Part shown: positions 29,567 through 41,231 of the stretch, piece by piece
Layout of the letters: every line of letters starts with the position of its first letter
Numbering within the stretch: the first letter of the stretch is position 1
Source: Candidatus Syntrophocurvum alkaliphilum
GTDB taxonomy: Bacteria; Bacillota; Syntrophomonadia; Syntrophomonadales; Syntrophomonadaceae
DNA length: 64,000 bases
Assembly (NCBI RefSeq): GCF_009734445.1
Contig: NZ_CP046457.1
Coordinates: 2,164,001 to 2,228,000 of the forward strand
Direction of reading: 5' to 3'
Translations under genes and position numbers: made by a program
The notes under the pieces: generated by a model
What the model was told of the DNA's origin: nothing
The model's database searches: none
The model's input: the letters and a program-made list of their open reading frames with translations, nothing else

Positions 29567-29881
29567 ATGGATTTAAAGACTTTATCATTGCCTAGGCTAA
29601 ATCAGTTGAATCCTACTTTAGAATCTACAACATTAAAACTGATGGAAGAAACTGGTGAATTGGCGCAAGTTATAGGCAAATTTCGTGGGATGAGCGGAGA
29701 AAAAATAAACCTATCTGATGATGACGTAATAAATGAAATTGCAGTTGAACTTCTAGACGTAGCGCAAACAGCGGTAACTATGATGTTTGTTTTAGAAGAG
29801 CAATATAATATAGATATTGACTTATTATTAAACGAGCACTGGGAAAAACTAGAGAGGAAAGGTTATCTATCATTAAAATAG
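29567..29881 (+). CDS. MazG-like nucleotide pyrophosphohydrolase
   Basis: 104 residues, all-alpha NTP-PPase fold: metal motif MEETGELAQVIG (ExxE) and the following VINEIAVELLDVAQTA (ExxD). Members hydrolyse (d)NTPs to monophosphates. Lies 21 bases after the dCMP deaminase gene, suggesting nucleotide pool management as a shared role. Substrate not predictable. Confidence 0.8.
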   Translation: MDLKTLSLPRLNQLNPTLESTTLKLMEETGELAQVIGKFRGMSGEKINLSDDDVINEIAVELLDVAQTAVTMMFVLEEQYNIDIDLLLNEHWEKLERKGYLSLK

Positions 29882-30146
29882 ATTTACAGATGTTGCAAAC
29901 AATTCATAATATAATTTTTAATAAAAAAAAGGATTTGTTGTTTTGATATAGAATAATAGTACCTTGTCGAGTAAATTTCTGATAAAAATAATTAATAATA
30001 TTTAATTTATAATCACTATATTTAAAATATTAACTATTTAGTAGATATAATTTTTTAAATTTTTAGAGGATTTTAGAATTTTATGACGAATAACCAAAGA
30101 GTACATTGTTGTTAAATAATATAGCATAACGTAAAGGTGTGAATAG

Positions 30147-30398
30147 ATGACGCAAAAGAAACAACACTGGGCTAAATCTTTAGGTGAGGCAGTTAATCTA
30201 GCAACCTCAGTAGCAGCTGCTGTAGGCATAGGCTATTTAGGTGGGAGATGGTTGGATGGTAGATTTGATACCGAACCATGGTTAGCTTTATTAGGGTTTG
30301 TTATAGGAGTTGCCACAGGACTAAAGATGATGTATCAAAAAGCAGTGTCTGGCTCTACTAATCCTGCCCTAAGCAAAGACAAGGTCGATAAGGAATAA
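30147..30398 (+). CDS. AtpZ/AtpI-type ATP synthase accessory membrane protein
   Basis: 83 residues, two membrane helices (AVNLATSVAAAVGIGYLGGRWLDGRF and WLALLGFVIGVATGLKMMY, given as landmarks GYLGG and GFVIG), matching the AtpZ/AtpI family that precedes Fo genes. Homologues help c-ring assembly or magnesium/calcium supply. First gene of the atp operon, 119 bases before atpB; the 265-base gap upstream should hold the operon promoter but no clear consensus stands out. Confidence 0.8.
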   Translation: MTQKKQHWAKSLGEAVNLATSVAAAVGIGYLGGRWLDGRFDTEPWLALLGFVIGVATGLKMMYQKAVSGSTNPALSKDKVDKE

Positions 30399-30517
30399 AC
30401 TATCATTAATATCAACCTAGGAAATAAATTTCTGGTTGTGAGGATTATAACCAGTTAAGTGAATGACTGGTAAATAAGACGACTATAGTAAATAAAGTTA
30501 GGAAGGGGGGAAAATAG

Positions 30518-31204
30518 ATGTTTACATTTGGTTATTGGGATGCGGTGTGGTTTCATCTAGGGCCAATACCTGTTGATCATATTGTTGTTACACAGTGGGC
30601 TTGTGTTTTATTTATAGCGCTTATAGCATATTTCTCAACAAGAAATATGACCGTTGTGCCTAAAGGTTTACAAAACTTCTTTGAGGGATTAATTGTTTGG
30701 ACATATGACTTTTTTACAGCAATGATGGACAAAGAGCACGTTGCTAGAAAATGGGCACCATTACTATCAACGTTCTTTATATTTATTCTAGTCTGTAATC
30801 TAAGTGGTATTATACCAGGAGCAGGTCATATCGAAGGTTTTCAACCTCCTACAAGTAACTGGAACGTTACAATGACGCTAGCGCTAATTACATTTTTCGC
30901 TGTCATCGTAGCGGGTGTATCTGAGCATAAAGCAGCTTATCTTGGCCATTTCATAAGTCCACATCCAATAATGTTACCATTAAACATAGTTGAAGAAGTA
31001 GTAAGACCGGTATCACTAACCATTCGTCTATTTGGAAACATTTTTGGTAAAGAAGTTGTTTTAGGATTCTTGCTATTTTTAGCACCATTTATTGTTCCGG
31101 CAACATTCTTGGCATTGGCAATCTTGCTATCAGTAATACAGGCGATAGTATTTACAATTCTCTCAGCAAGTTATATAGCTGGAGCAGCAGGAGAAGGTCA
31201 TTAA
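30518..31204 (+). CDS. atpB: ATP synthase subunit a
   Basis: Fo channel subunit, 228 residues, about five to six helices. The essential arginine is in LTIRLFGNIFGKEVV. The N-terminal helix and PIMLPLNIVEEVVRP loop are as in bacterial subunit a. Start ATG after GGAAGGGGGG. Confidence 0.95.
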   Translation: MFTFGYWDAVWFHLGPIPVDHIVVTQWACVLFIALIAYFSTRNMTVVPKGLQNFFEGLIVWTYDFFTAMMDKEHVARKWAPLLSTFFIFILVCNLSGIIPGAGHIEGFQPPTSNWNVTMTLALITFFAVIVAGVSEHKAAYLGHFISPHPIMLPLNIVEEVVRPVSLTIRLFGNIFGKEVVLGFLLFLAPFIVPATFLALAILLSVIQAIVFTILSASYIAGAAGEGH

Positions 31205-31271
31205 AAATAAAATATATACAAATAACTGCTCAAAGATATATTATTTGAGCCCATGAAAGGAGGGGAAAGGA

Positions 31272-31508
31272 ATGGAAGCTGCAATGGGAACAATAGCACT
31301 AGGCGCAGGTTTAGCTGTATCAATTGGTGGTGTTGGAGTTGGAATAGGAATGGGTATTGCTGGTGGTAGAGCTTTTGAGGCTATCGCAAGACAACCAGAA
31401 GTTGGAGGAGATGTAAGAACACTACTCTTCATAACCCTGGCATTTCTAGAAACAGTTATTATTTATGGTCTACTAATCGCATTTATGTTGGTTGGTAACA
31501 TTGGGTAA
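31272..31508 (+). CDS. atpE: ATP synthase subunit c
   Basis: 78 residues, two helices, with the loop ARQPE and a Gly-rich helix 1 (GIGMGIAGG). Helix 2 carries the ion-binding Glu in FLETVIIYG. Thr follows the Glu and Tyr is five residues after it, as in many Na+-binding c rings, but the helix 1 position that is Gln in Na+ types appears to be Met (GIGMG). Coupling ion therefore unclear. Confidence 0.95.
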   Translation: MEAAMGTIALGAGLAVSIGGVGVGIGMGIAGGRAFEAIARQPEVGGDVRTLLFITLAFLETVIIYGLLIAFMLVGNIG

Positions 31509-31597
31509 TTTTTTAAAATTTTTAGGGCGATGGGGTAGCAAACAGTGCTCTATCGCCCAAACACTATATTGCTCTTTAGATAGGGGGTAGCACATCC

Positions 31598-32209
31598 GTG
31601 AAAAGGAATAAATGGACTTACTCATCTGTGCTCCTTTTAACAATAGTCATGGTTTTAGGACTTACAACAGTTGCCGGTGCGGGAGAAGGTGCTTTAACGG
31701 CACCAGCAGGACAGCCGCCAGAATTCGGTAACTTTTATGTAATTGGATGGACTGTTGTTAACTTCTTCATATTACTTGCGATACTTCATAAATTTGCTTT
31801 TAATCCAATCAACAAAATGTTAGAGCAACGTACAAACACAATAGAGGGATCACTAAAGCATGCTGAAGAAGTTCGCGCAGAAGTTGACCAAATGAGAAAA
31901 GAAGCACAGAGTAATTTATCTGAGTCTCGTAAGGAAGCTCAAGACATTGTAGCTAGAGCTACAAAAGCTGCTGAAGAAGCAAAGAATGAAATAATCACAA
32001 AAGCTGAAGAAGATGCTAGTAACATGAAACAAAAAGCTTCTGAAGAAATAGCAGCTGCAACAGAGCAAGCTAAGAGTGAACTAAGAGATGCTGCAGCTTC
32101 TCTTGCAATAATAGCTGCAGAAAGAGTATTGGGCAGAGCTATTAAAGAAGAAGATCACAAAAAAATGGTAAAAGATTTTGTTGATGAGGCGGGCGATTTA
32201 CTATGTTAA
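31598..32209 (+). CDS. atpF: ATP synthase subunit b with N-terminal signal-like extension
   Basis: 203 residues, longer than the usual 155-170. Residues 1-30 look like a signal peptide or extra helix (SSVLLLTIVMVLGLTTVAGA), followed by a linker, then the normal membrane anchor (VVNFFILLAILHKFAF) and long coiled coil of the peripheral stalk. GTG start after AGGGGGT. Overlaps atpH by seven bases. Confidence 0.92.
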   Translation: MKRNKWTYSSVLLLTIVMVLGLTTVAGAGEGALTAPAGQPPEFGNFYVIGWTVVNFFILLAILHKFAFNPINKMLEQRTNTIEGSLKHAEEVRAEVDQMRKEAQSNLSESRKEAQDIVARATKAAEEAKNEIITKAEEDASNMKQKASEEIAAATEQAKSELRDAAASLAIIAAERVLGRAIKEEDHKKMVKDFVDEAGDLLC

Positions 32210-32751
32210 ACAAAAGCGTTGCAAGACGCTATGCAGAAGCGTTTTTTAGCATTGCCCAAGACAACAACAAAATTGACCAATTTCAAACAGAGTTGGAAAA
32301 AGTAGTAGCAAAGATAAATGAGTTAGAAAACCTAAAAGAGTACTTTGCACATCTATTAATTCCGGCTAAAGAAAAAAAGGAAGTTGCTAAAAAGTTATTT
32401 CAAGAAGATTTATCGCCAACAACCCTTAGCTTTATCCTAATGGTTATAGATAAAAGACGTGAAACTTACTTTGAAGCTATATTAGATGAGTATAAGGAAA
32501 TGGCTGATGAATCAAGAAATATCACAAAAGCTGACCTAATTGTTGCACGTGAGGTACCTGAAGATGAAGTAGAAGTTTTAGCACAAAAACTATCTGCTAC
32601 ATCAGGAAAAACAGTGCAATTAAAGGTAGCTGTAGATCCTTCCCTTATCGGGGGAATAAAAATACGAATGGGCGACCAAATAATAGATGGTACAGTAGCA
32701 AAAAGACTTGAAATGCTTAGAGAGAGCCTCAAAAAGGCAAAGATAAGTTAA
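32203..32751 (+). CDS. atpH: ATP synthase subunit delta
   Basis: 182 residues. N-terminal helical bundle (VARRYAEAFFSIAQ opening) and the C-terminal DPSLIGGIKIRMGDQIIDGTV motif typical of delta/OSCP, which links F1 to the b stalk. Translationally coupled to atpF by overlap. Confidence 0.95.
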   Translation: MLNKSVARRYAEAFFSIAQDNNKIDQFQTELEKVVAKINELENLKEYFAHLLIPAKEKKEVAKKLFQEDLSPTTLSFILMVIDKRRETYFEAILDEYKEMADESRNITKADLIVAREVPEDEVEVLAQKLSATSGKTVQLKVAVDPSLIGGIKIRMGDQIIDGTVAKRLEMLRESLKKAKIS

Positions 32752-32773
32752 TTCGATAGGGGTGAGCACGTAA

Positions 32774-34297
<1,524 letters not shown>

Positions 34298-34308
34298 GTG
34301 GTGATTAA

Positions 34309-35193
34309 ATGGCAGGATCAGGTGTAAGAGAGTATAAAAGAAGAATTCGAAGCGTTCAAAGCACTCAGAAAATAACTAAAGCCATGAAAATGGTAGCTGC
34401 AGCAAAGCTTCGCCGCGCACAGGAAAGTGCTGAAGCTTCAAGACCTTATACCGAAACCCTACGCGACGTTTTAGCCAGGCTTGCGGGAGTATCAGCAGAT
34501 GTTGAGCACCCACTTCTTGAAAAAAGAGAAGAAGTAAAAAAAGTTGGCTACATTGTCGTAACTGCTGATAGAGGATTATGTGGTGCTTATAATACAAATA
34601 TTATTCGTGCCGGAAACCTAGCAATGGCACAAGATGAAAGAGGTATTGAAAATCGCATCATAGCAGTTGGTAGAAAAGGTAGAGACTTTTTCCGCAAACG
34701 CGGTGGTCTTGATGCAGAGTTTATAAATTTAGGGGATAATGTAAGTTTTGTAGACGCTAGAGAAATTGGCCAGTATATTACAAATGCATATGAAAATGGC
34801 GAATTAGATGAAGTTTACGTTGTTTATGCAAAATTTGTTAATGCTTTAAGGCAGGTTCCTACGGTTAGCCAATTGCTACCGTTAGAGCCACCATCAGAGG
34901 ATGAGCCTACAGAAGAGCATTTTGTAGACTATATATATGAACCTAGTGCTGAGGCCATTCTTGTATCATTATTACCAAGGTATATAGGCAGCCAAATATA
35001 TCATGCTATGTTAGAAGCTAAGGCAAGTGAGCATGGTGCTAGAATGACAGCAATGGGCAATGCTACCCAAAACGCAGGGGAAATAATTGATAATTTAACC
35101 TTAGAAATGAATAAAGCAAGACAGGCATCAATTACAGCTGAAATTCTGGATATTGTTGGTGGTGCCGAAGCTCTCAATAAAGGAGGAAAGTAG
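34309..35193 (+). CDS. atpG: ATP synthase subunit gamma
   Basis: 294 residues. Central shaft of F1: N-terminal coiled-coil helix (RRIRSVQSTQKITKAMKMVA), Rossmann-like middle domain (VVTADRGLCGAYNTN) and C-terminal helix (ARMTAMGNATQNAGEII). Twelve bases after atpA. Confidence 0.97.
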   Translation: MAGSGVREYKRRIRSVQSTQKITKAMKMVAAAKLRRAQESAEASRPYTETLRDVLARLAGVSADVEHPLLEKREEVKKVGYIVVTADRGLCGAYNTNIIRAGNLAMAQDERGIENRIIAVGRKGRDFFRKRGGLDAEFINLGDNVSFVDAREIGQYITNAYENGELDEVYVVYAKFVNALRQVPTVSQLLPLEPPSEDEPTEEHFVDYIYEPSAEAILVSLLPRYIGSQIYHAMLEAKASEHGARMTAMGNATQNAGEIIDNLTLEMNKARQASITAEILDIVGGAEALNKGGK

Positions 35194-36627
<1,434 letters not shown>

Positions 36628-36630
36628 TCT

Positions 36631-37047
36631 ATGGCAGAAAACACCTTCATGCTAGAGATAGTGACCCCTGAGCAGATTCTATATAAAGATGAGATTCAGC
36701 TAGTGGTTGCTCCCGCTGTCGAAGGTGAACTGGGTGTAATGAAAAATCATGCGCCTCTCGTAGCAGCTTTAAATATTGGAGTTGTACGATTTAAAGATGG
36801 CAATGGAAATCAACAGCGTGTGGCTATAAGTGGTGGATTAATTGAAGTTATTGATAATTCAGCTAGAATATTAGCAGAAACTGCTGAAAAAGGCGAAGAT
36901 ATTGATGTAGTAAGAGCAAAGTCTGCTAAAGAGCGAGCTGAAAATCGATTAAGTCAGCGCGATGATAGTTTGAATTATACCCGAGCACAAACAGCCTTAC
37001 AAAGAGCTATTACGCGGCTTAAGGCAGCGGAGGCTAAAATTGATTAG
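36631..37047 (+). CDS. atpC: ATP synthase subunit epsilon
   Basis: 138 residues: N-terminal beta sandwich (MLEIVTPEQILYKDEI, LGVMKNHAPLVAAL) and a C-terminal helical pair, the regulatory part of epsilon. Last gene of the operon, followed by a strong terminator. Confidence 0.96.
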   Translation: MAENTFMLEIVTPEQILYKDEIQLVVAPAVEGELGVMKNHAPLVAALNIGVVRFKDGNGNQQRVAISGGLIEVIDNSARILAETAEKGEDIDVVRAKSAKERAENRLSQRDDSLNYTRAQTALQRAITRLKAAEAKID

Positions 37048-37060
37048 AATCCATTAAATA

Positions 37061-37102
37061 AAAGCCGAAAGATATAGGACTATATCTTTCGGCTTTATAT
37101 TA
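37061..37102 (+). terminator. Terminator of the atp operon
   Basis: A 16-bp perfect stem: AAAGCCGAAAGATATA (37061-37076) with TATATCTTTCGGCTTT (37081-37096), loop GGAC. Confidence 0.9.
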
Positions 37103-37210
37103 TTATAAAATAATAAGTTAATATTAACCCTATAAACAACTACAATAAAAAAGGTGTAATCAATTTTTATTTTATTATGGAGATTGTGAAATAAAGAGGT
37201 GTTCTCTAGT

Positions 37211-37393
37211 ATGGAGAATATACTAAAAATCTTTGTTGTATTAACATTAATTTTTTTATTAATAAAAGGTTTGATATATTTATTAATATTTCTCACAACA
37301 CACAAAATACAAGAACACTCATTTGAAAATAAGCGAAAAGCTAGAATAGCGCGTAATAAAAGATTGTTAAATAATGATGAAAAAAACAAATAA
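37211..37393 (+). CDS. Small single-pass membrane protein
   Basis: 60 residues from ATG 37211 (AGAGGTG about nine bases upstream; the open frame reaches GTG 37199, inside that site). One hydrophobic helix (ILKIFVVLTLIFLLIKGLI) and then a highly basic tail (KRKARIARNKRLL). No family recognised. Paired with a similar small gene just downstream. Confidence 0.6.
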   Translation: MENILKIFVVLTLIFLLIKGLIYLLIFLTTHKIQEHSFENKRKARIARNKRLLNNDEKNK

Positions 37394-37516
37394 ATTATCT
37401 AAATAAAACTTTATTGTATTGCAAAAAGATAAATTAAGATCACAGAATCGACTGAATAAATACAAGGAGTTATACTACAAATAAAACATAAAGTAAGTAA
37501 AAATGGAGTGAAAAAT

Positions 37517-37675
37517 ATGCAAACTCAGTTTTTAATTTTAATAGCATTGATTATACTTGCAACCATAATATTTGGAATTATGATATTTAGATTTACGATA
37601 AGGTTTGAAAAGAAAGCTTTAAAAGCCAAACAATTAAAGGAAGAGCATGAAAAAACATTGAGAAAAAAACAATAA
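37517..37675 (+). CDS. Second small single-pass membrane protein (52 residues)
   Basis: ATG at 37517 with GGAGTGA six bases upstream; stop TAA at 37673. One helix (FLILIALIILATIIFGIMIF) followed by a strongly basic, Lys-rich amphipathic tail (FEKKALKAKQLKEEHEKTLRK by landmarks FEKKA and KEEHEK). Architecture is the same as the gene 124 bases upstream. A hairpin terminator follows. Unknown function. Confidence 0.6.
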   Translation: MQTQFLILIALIILATIIFGIMIFRFTIRFEKKALKAKQLKEEHEKTLRKKQ

Positions 37676-37721
37676 TAATTAAAATAACAGCTGAAAATAA
37701 TATAAGCATAATTATGAATAT

Positions 37722-37754
37722 TAAAACCTGATGAAATCAGGTTTAATTATTTTT
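37722..37754 (+). terminator. Terminator after the small membrane genes
   Basis: AAACCTGAT (37724-37732) pairs with ATCAGGTTT (37736-37744), then AATTATTTTT. Confidence 0.8.
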
Positions 37755-37841
37755 CTGAGTAAACTTAAATTATATTGAGAATAAATAACGGTATTAATGG
37801 CAAAAATCTTGATAAATATACTTGGGGATGGAGGTATTATT

Positions 37842-38573
37842 TTGAAAAGATTTTTGCTTTATATAATAATTTTTGCGGCATTATGCCATATTGCAGACAC
37901 AAGTATACATTCTGCCGTTAGTCGTGATTTTGAAAAAAGATCACCATATCAACTATCATTTGCATCTATAGGTGCAAATTTGCTCGAATTTAGAATGGAC
38001 AGTTGGGCAAAAATAAAAATAAATACAACTGAAGAAATGAAACAACAACTTAAACAATCTTTAGATATATTAGAAATTGAGTATTGTGAAAATAATTTAG
38101 AATACAGAAAAAGTGGAACAAATGACATCATATATTACAACACTGTTAAAAATGGTGATGAAATAGACTTTACATTGGAATATGATCCAAATAATTGTGA
38201 AGCATTTTATTTAGTAACAATAACCTCAAATAAGAGTTTAGAACACATAAAGTCATACCATGATAGATTAACCAACAACTTTAATATTAGAAGTTATTAT
38301 TTGCTTACTGGCAAGATAGATTACCCAATTGAATACACGGCAAAATACAATTTAATACAAGTTGCATTGAAAAATGTAGGAGCTGAAGAAATTAACGTAT
38401 TTAAAGATGGACGAGTTGTTAGTGTAACTGGGTATAGTGAGCTATTAGAAAACACTATTTTAAGTGAGGTAATACAAAATAAAGAATATAATATTCAAAT
38501 TGCAATGCGTAGTAGTCAAGTAGGAAAAACATATATATATATGGGTTTCCCACTTATTTTAGGTGAATATTAA
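37842..38573 (+). CDS. YwmB-like secreted protein
   Basis: 243 residues. TTG 37842 follows TGGAGGT by six bases and starts a signal peptide (KRFLLYIIIFAALCHIAD). The remainder matches the YwmB (DUF1779, TATA-binding-like fold) pattern of alternating strands with long helices. In B. subtilis ywmB lies directly before murA and spoIID after the atp operon, the same order as here. Role unknown; some link with sporulation is suggested only by context. Confidence 0.75.
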   Translation: MKRFLLYIIIFAALCHIADTSIHSAVSRDFEKRSPYQLSFASIGANLLEFRMDSWAKIKINTTEEMKQQLKQSLDILEIEYCENNLEYRKSGTNDIIYYNTVKNGDEIDFTLEYDPNNCEAFYLVTITSNKSLEHIKSYHDRLTNNFNIRSYYLLTGKIDYPIEYTAKYNLIQVALKNVGAEEINVFKDGRVVSVTGYSELLENTILSEVIQNKEYNIQIAMRSSQVGKTYIYMGFPLILGEY

Positions 38574-38601
38574 ATACTTAAAGGGAGGTGGTCCAAAAAG
38601 C

Positions 38602-39843
38602 TTGGAAATCATAGTTAATGGTGGAAACAGATTAGAAGGTGTTGTAGAAGTCAATTCCTCAAAAAATGCTATTTTACCAATATTAGCTGCTACCCTTTTA
38701 AGTAATGGTCATATTGAAATTAATAAAGTTCCGAAAATTAGAGACGTTAAAATAATAAGTGATCTAATAAATGATCTTGGCGTAGAGGTTAAGCATGAAC
38801 AAAATAAGCTTGTGTATAATGTAAGTGATATAAAAAATTATCCTTCATATGAATTAGTAAGACAAATGAGGGCTTCATTTTTAGTAATGGGGCCTATATT
38901 AGCCAAAAAAGGTAAGGTTAAAATTTCATTGCCTGGTGGTTGTGCTATAGGTACACGACCAATTGATTTACATCTAAAGGGATTTCATGCATTAGGGGCA
39001 AAAATAGATTTGTCTCATGGGGACGTAACTGCTGAAGCATCAAATTTAATAGGTAGTCATATTTATTTAGATTTCCCTAGTGTTGGAGCAACTGAAAATA
39101 TTATGATGGCAGCAGCATTAGCGAAAGGAAGTACGTATATCGAAAATGCTGCATTAGAACCAGAAGTTGTGGATTTAGCGAATTTTATTAATGCAATGGG
39201 AGGAAAAATAAGTGGTGCAGGTACAAATGTAGTAAAAATTGATGGAGTAAATGAACTAAAACCGGTTAATTATACTCCCATTCCTGATAGGATAGAAGCA
39301 GGTACCTATATGATTGCAGCAGCAGCAACAGGAGGAAACGTTTTAATAAACAATGTAATACCAGAGCATATGAAAGCAATAACAGCAAAATTGGTTGAAA
39401 GTGGAGCAATTGTCGAAGAAGAAAGCAATGCTATTAGAGTTGCTAGAACAGAAAGTATAAAACCTATTTATATAAAAACATTACCCTACCCGGGGTTCCC
39501 AACAGATATGCAAGCACAATTTATGGCATATTTAAGCTGTGCCTTAGGTAGTAGTGTAATAACAGAATCGGTTTTTGAAAATCGATTTATGCATTTGCAA
39601 GAATTATTAAGAATGGGTGCAGAAATAAAAGCTGAAGGTAGAACAGCTATAATTAAAGGAGTAAAGAAATTAACAGGAGCAAATGTTAAAGCCACAGATT
39701 TAAGGGCTGGTGCGGCACTAGTAGTAGCTGGATTAACTGCTGAAGGTGAAACAATAGTTGGTAATAGTATTCACGTAGATAGAGGATATGAAAATTTTGT
39801 TGAAAAATTAAATAAACTTGGAGCAGATATAATAAAAAAATAA
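38602..39843 (+). CDS. murA: UDP-N-acetylglucosamine 1-carboxyvinyltransferase
   Basis: First committed step of peptidoglycan synthesis. 413 residues. Lys-Asn pair in SSKNAILPI near residue 22, and the catalytic Cys114 in PGGCAIGTRPIDLH; Cys there means fosfomycin-sensitive type rather than Asp. Start TTG 38602 after GGGAGGTGGT; the frame upstream to 38563 overlaps ywmB. Followed by a terminator that separates it from spoIID. Confidence 0.95.
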   Translation: MEIIVNGGNRLEGVVEVNSSKNAILPILAATLLSNGHIEINKVPKIRDVKIISDLINDLGVEVKHEQNKLVYNVSDIKNYPSYELVRQMRASFLVMGPILAKKGKVKISLPGGCAIGTRPIDLHLKGFHALGAKIDLSHGDVTAEASNLIGSHIYLDFPSVGATENIMMAAALAKGSTYIENAALEPEVVDLANFINAMGGKISGAGTNVVKIDGVNELKPVNYTPIPDRIEAGTYMIAAAATGGNVLINNVIPEHMKAITAKLVESGAIVEEESNAIRVARTESIKPIYIKTLPYPGFPTDMQAQFMAYLSCALGSSVITESVFENRFMHLQELLRMGAEIKAEGRTAIIKGVKKLTGANVKATDLRAGAALVVAGLTAEGETIVGNSIHVDRGYENFVEKLNKLGADIIKK

Positions 39844-39853
39844 TGTGAAAAGG

Positions 39854-39879
39854 ACATGGCATGATAGCCATGTTTTTTT
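39854..39879 (+). terminator. Terminator between murA and spoIID
   Basis: ACATGGC (39854-39860) pairs with GCCATGT (39867-39873), followed by seven T. Ends only 14 bases before the spoIID start codon. Confidence 0.85.
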
Positions 39880-39892
39880 CATATTTATTATC

Positions 39893-40828
39893 ATGAGAAA
39901 AAAAAGAAATTATTTAATTATTATATCTGTTTTTTTATTGATTACTATTTTAACAATTGTTATTAAAAATAATAATCAAAACTTAGATTATTATATTGAG
40001 GGTGAACCAAAAATAACTTTATATTTACACCAAGAAAATGAAGTTATAGAACTAGGCTTAGAAGAATATTTAGTAGGTGTAATAGCTGCAGAAATGCCTG
40101 CTTCATTTGAATTAGAAGCTTTAAAAGCCCAAGCTATAGCGGCAAGAACTTATACTATAAGAAAAATAATAGAAGGAAGAGAATATCCCTTAAATGCAGA
40201 TTTATCTGATAATATCAATGAATGCCAAGCATATATTTCTTTAGATGAATTTAAAAAAAGAAATCCAAAGAATTATTCTGAATTACAAGAAAAACTTATA
40301 AAAGCAGTATATGAAACTAAAGGTGAAATATTAATGTATCAAAATAATGAAGTAATTGATGCTCTTTACCATTCTACATGTGGTGGATATACTGAAAGTG
40401 CAGAGGATGCTTGGGGTAACCATGTTCCATATCTTAAATCAATTAAATGTGTATATTGTGAAAAATCACGTCATTATGAAACTGAACAAGTCTTTTCTAA
40501 TTCTGAGTTTAATCAAATTTTTAATATAAACGATGCACAATTAAAAATTGATATTTTAGAAAAATCAAATAGTGGAAGAATTAAAAAAATGAAAATAAAT
40601 AATCAAATAATATATGGTGATCGCTTAAGAAACCTACTTAGTCTACCATCAACTTGGCTTGGCATAGAAATTAATGAACACGAAGTAATAATAAATAATA
40701 GGGGATATGGACATGGAGTAGGAATGTGCCAGTATGGAACGAATGGAATGGCTAAAGAAGGATATAGTTATGAGGAGATTTTAAACAAATACTACCAAAA
40801 TATTGATATCATCAAAATTAGTTACTAA
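39893..40828 (+). CDS. spoIID: Stage II sporulation protein D (peptidoglycan lytic transglycosylase)
   Basis: 311 residues from ATG 39893: basic N-terminus, one membrane anchor (YLIIISVFLLITILTIVI), then the SpoIID/LytB domain with LGLEEYLVGVIAAEMPASFELEALKAQAIAARTY (landmarks VGVIAAEMP and AQAIAARTY), HSTCGGYTESAEDAW and a C-terminal GYGHGVGMCQYG. Acts in engulfment together with SpoIIM and SpoIIP in known species. There is no Shine-Dalgarno in front of this ATG, and the upstream GTG at 39845 would run through the murA terminator. Confidence 0.93.
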   Translation: MRKKRNYLIIISVFLLITILTIVIKNNNQNLDYYIEGEPKITLYLHQENEVIELGLEEYLVGVIAAEMPASFELEALKAQAIAARTYTIRKIIEGREYPLNADLSDNINECQAYISLDEFKKRNPKNYSELQEKLIKAVYETKGEILMYQNNEVIDALYHSTCGGYTESAEDAWGNHVPYLKSIKCVYCEKSRHYETEQVFSNSEFNQIFNINDAQLKIDILEKSNSGRIKKMKINNQIIYGDRLRNLLSLPSTWLGIEINEHEVIINNRGYGHGVGMCQYGTNGMAKEGYSYEEILNKYYQNIDIIKISY

Positions 40829-40839
40829 GTTCTTGATTT

Positions 40840-40880
40840 CCTCTCTCATGAATATAATAGATTAACTTCAATGAGGGAGG
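40840..40880 (+). promoter_or_regulatory. Hairpin that can hide the spoIIID ribosome binding site
   Basis: CCTCTCTCAT (40840-40849) is complementary to ATGAGGGAGG (40871-40880), ten pairs with one G-U, loop 21 bases. The right arm contains the GGGAGG ribosome binding site of spoIIID. A TATAAT lies in the loop (40853-40858), so a transcript begun there would lack the left arm while read-through RNA from spoIID would fold. Confidence 0.45.
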
Positions 40881-40886
40881 CAGGTC

Positions 40887-41156
40887 ATGCAGAACTATAT
40901 AAGAAAAAGGGCTGTAAAAATAGCACATCATATATTACAATCTTCTGACACGGTTAGGAGAACGGCAGAGGTATTCAAAATTAGTAAAAGCACAGTACAC
41001 AAAGATGTATCAGAAAGACTACCTAGAATTAATAAAGAACTTGCAGATCAGGTAAAGTCAGTATTAGATAAAAATAAAGCAGAGCGACATTTAAGAGGTG
41101 GAGAAGCTACTAAGAAAAAATATGCGGATGAAAATGGAAGCATAAAGTTGGACTAA
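40887..41156 (+). CDS. spoIIID: Sporulation regulator SpoIIID
   Basis: 89-residue DNA-binding protein of the mother cell. Helix-turn-helix TVRRTAEVFKISKSTVHKDV near residues 21-40 and the basic C-terminal segment (RHLRGGEATKKKY) match SpoIIID throughout. Order spoIID-spoIIID-mbl is that of B. subtilis. It directs part of the sigma-E/sigma-K program. Confidence 0.97.
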   Translation: MQNYIRKRAVKIAHHILQSSDTVRRTAEVFKISKSTVHKDVSERLPRINKELADQVKSVLDKNKAERHLRGGEATKKKYADENGSIKLD

Positions 41157-41231
41157 AAATATAGCCACATTGAGTAAAAACAGGTAAAATAATGTTATGT
41201 AATGAAAGATATTGTAGGGAGGCCTCTAAAA

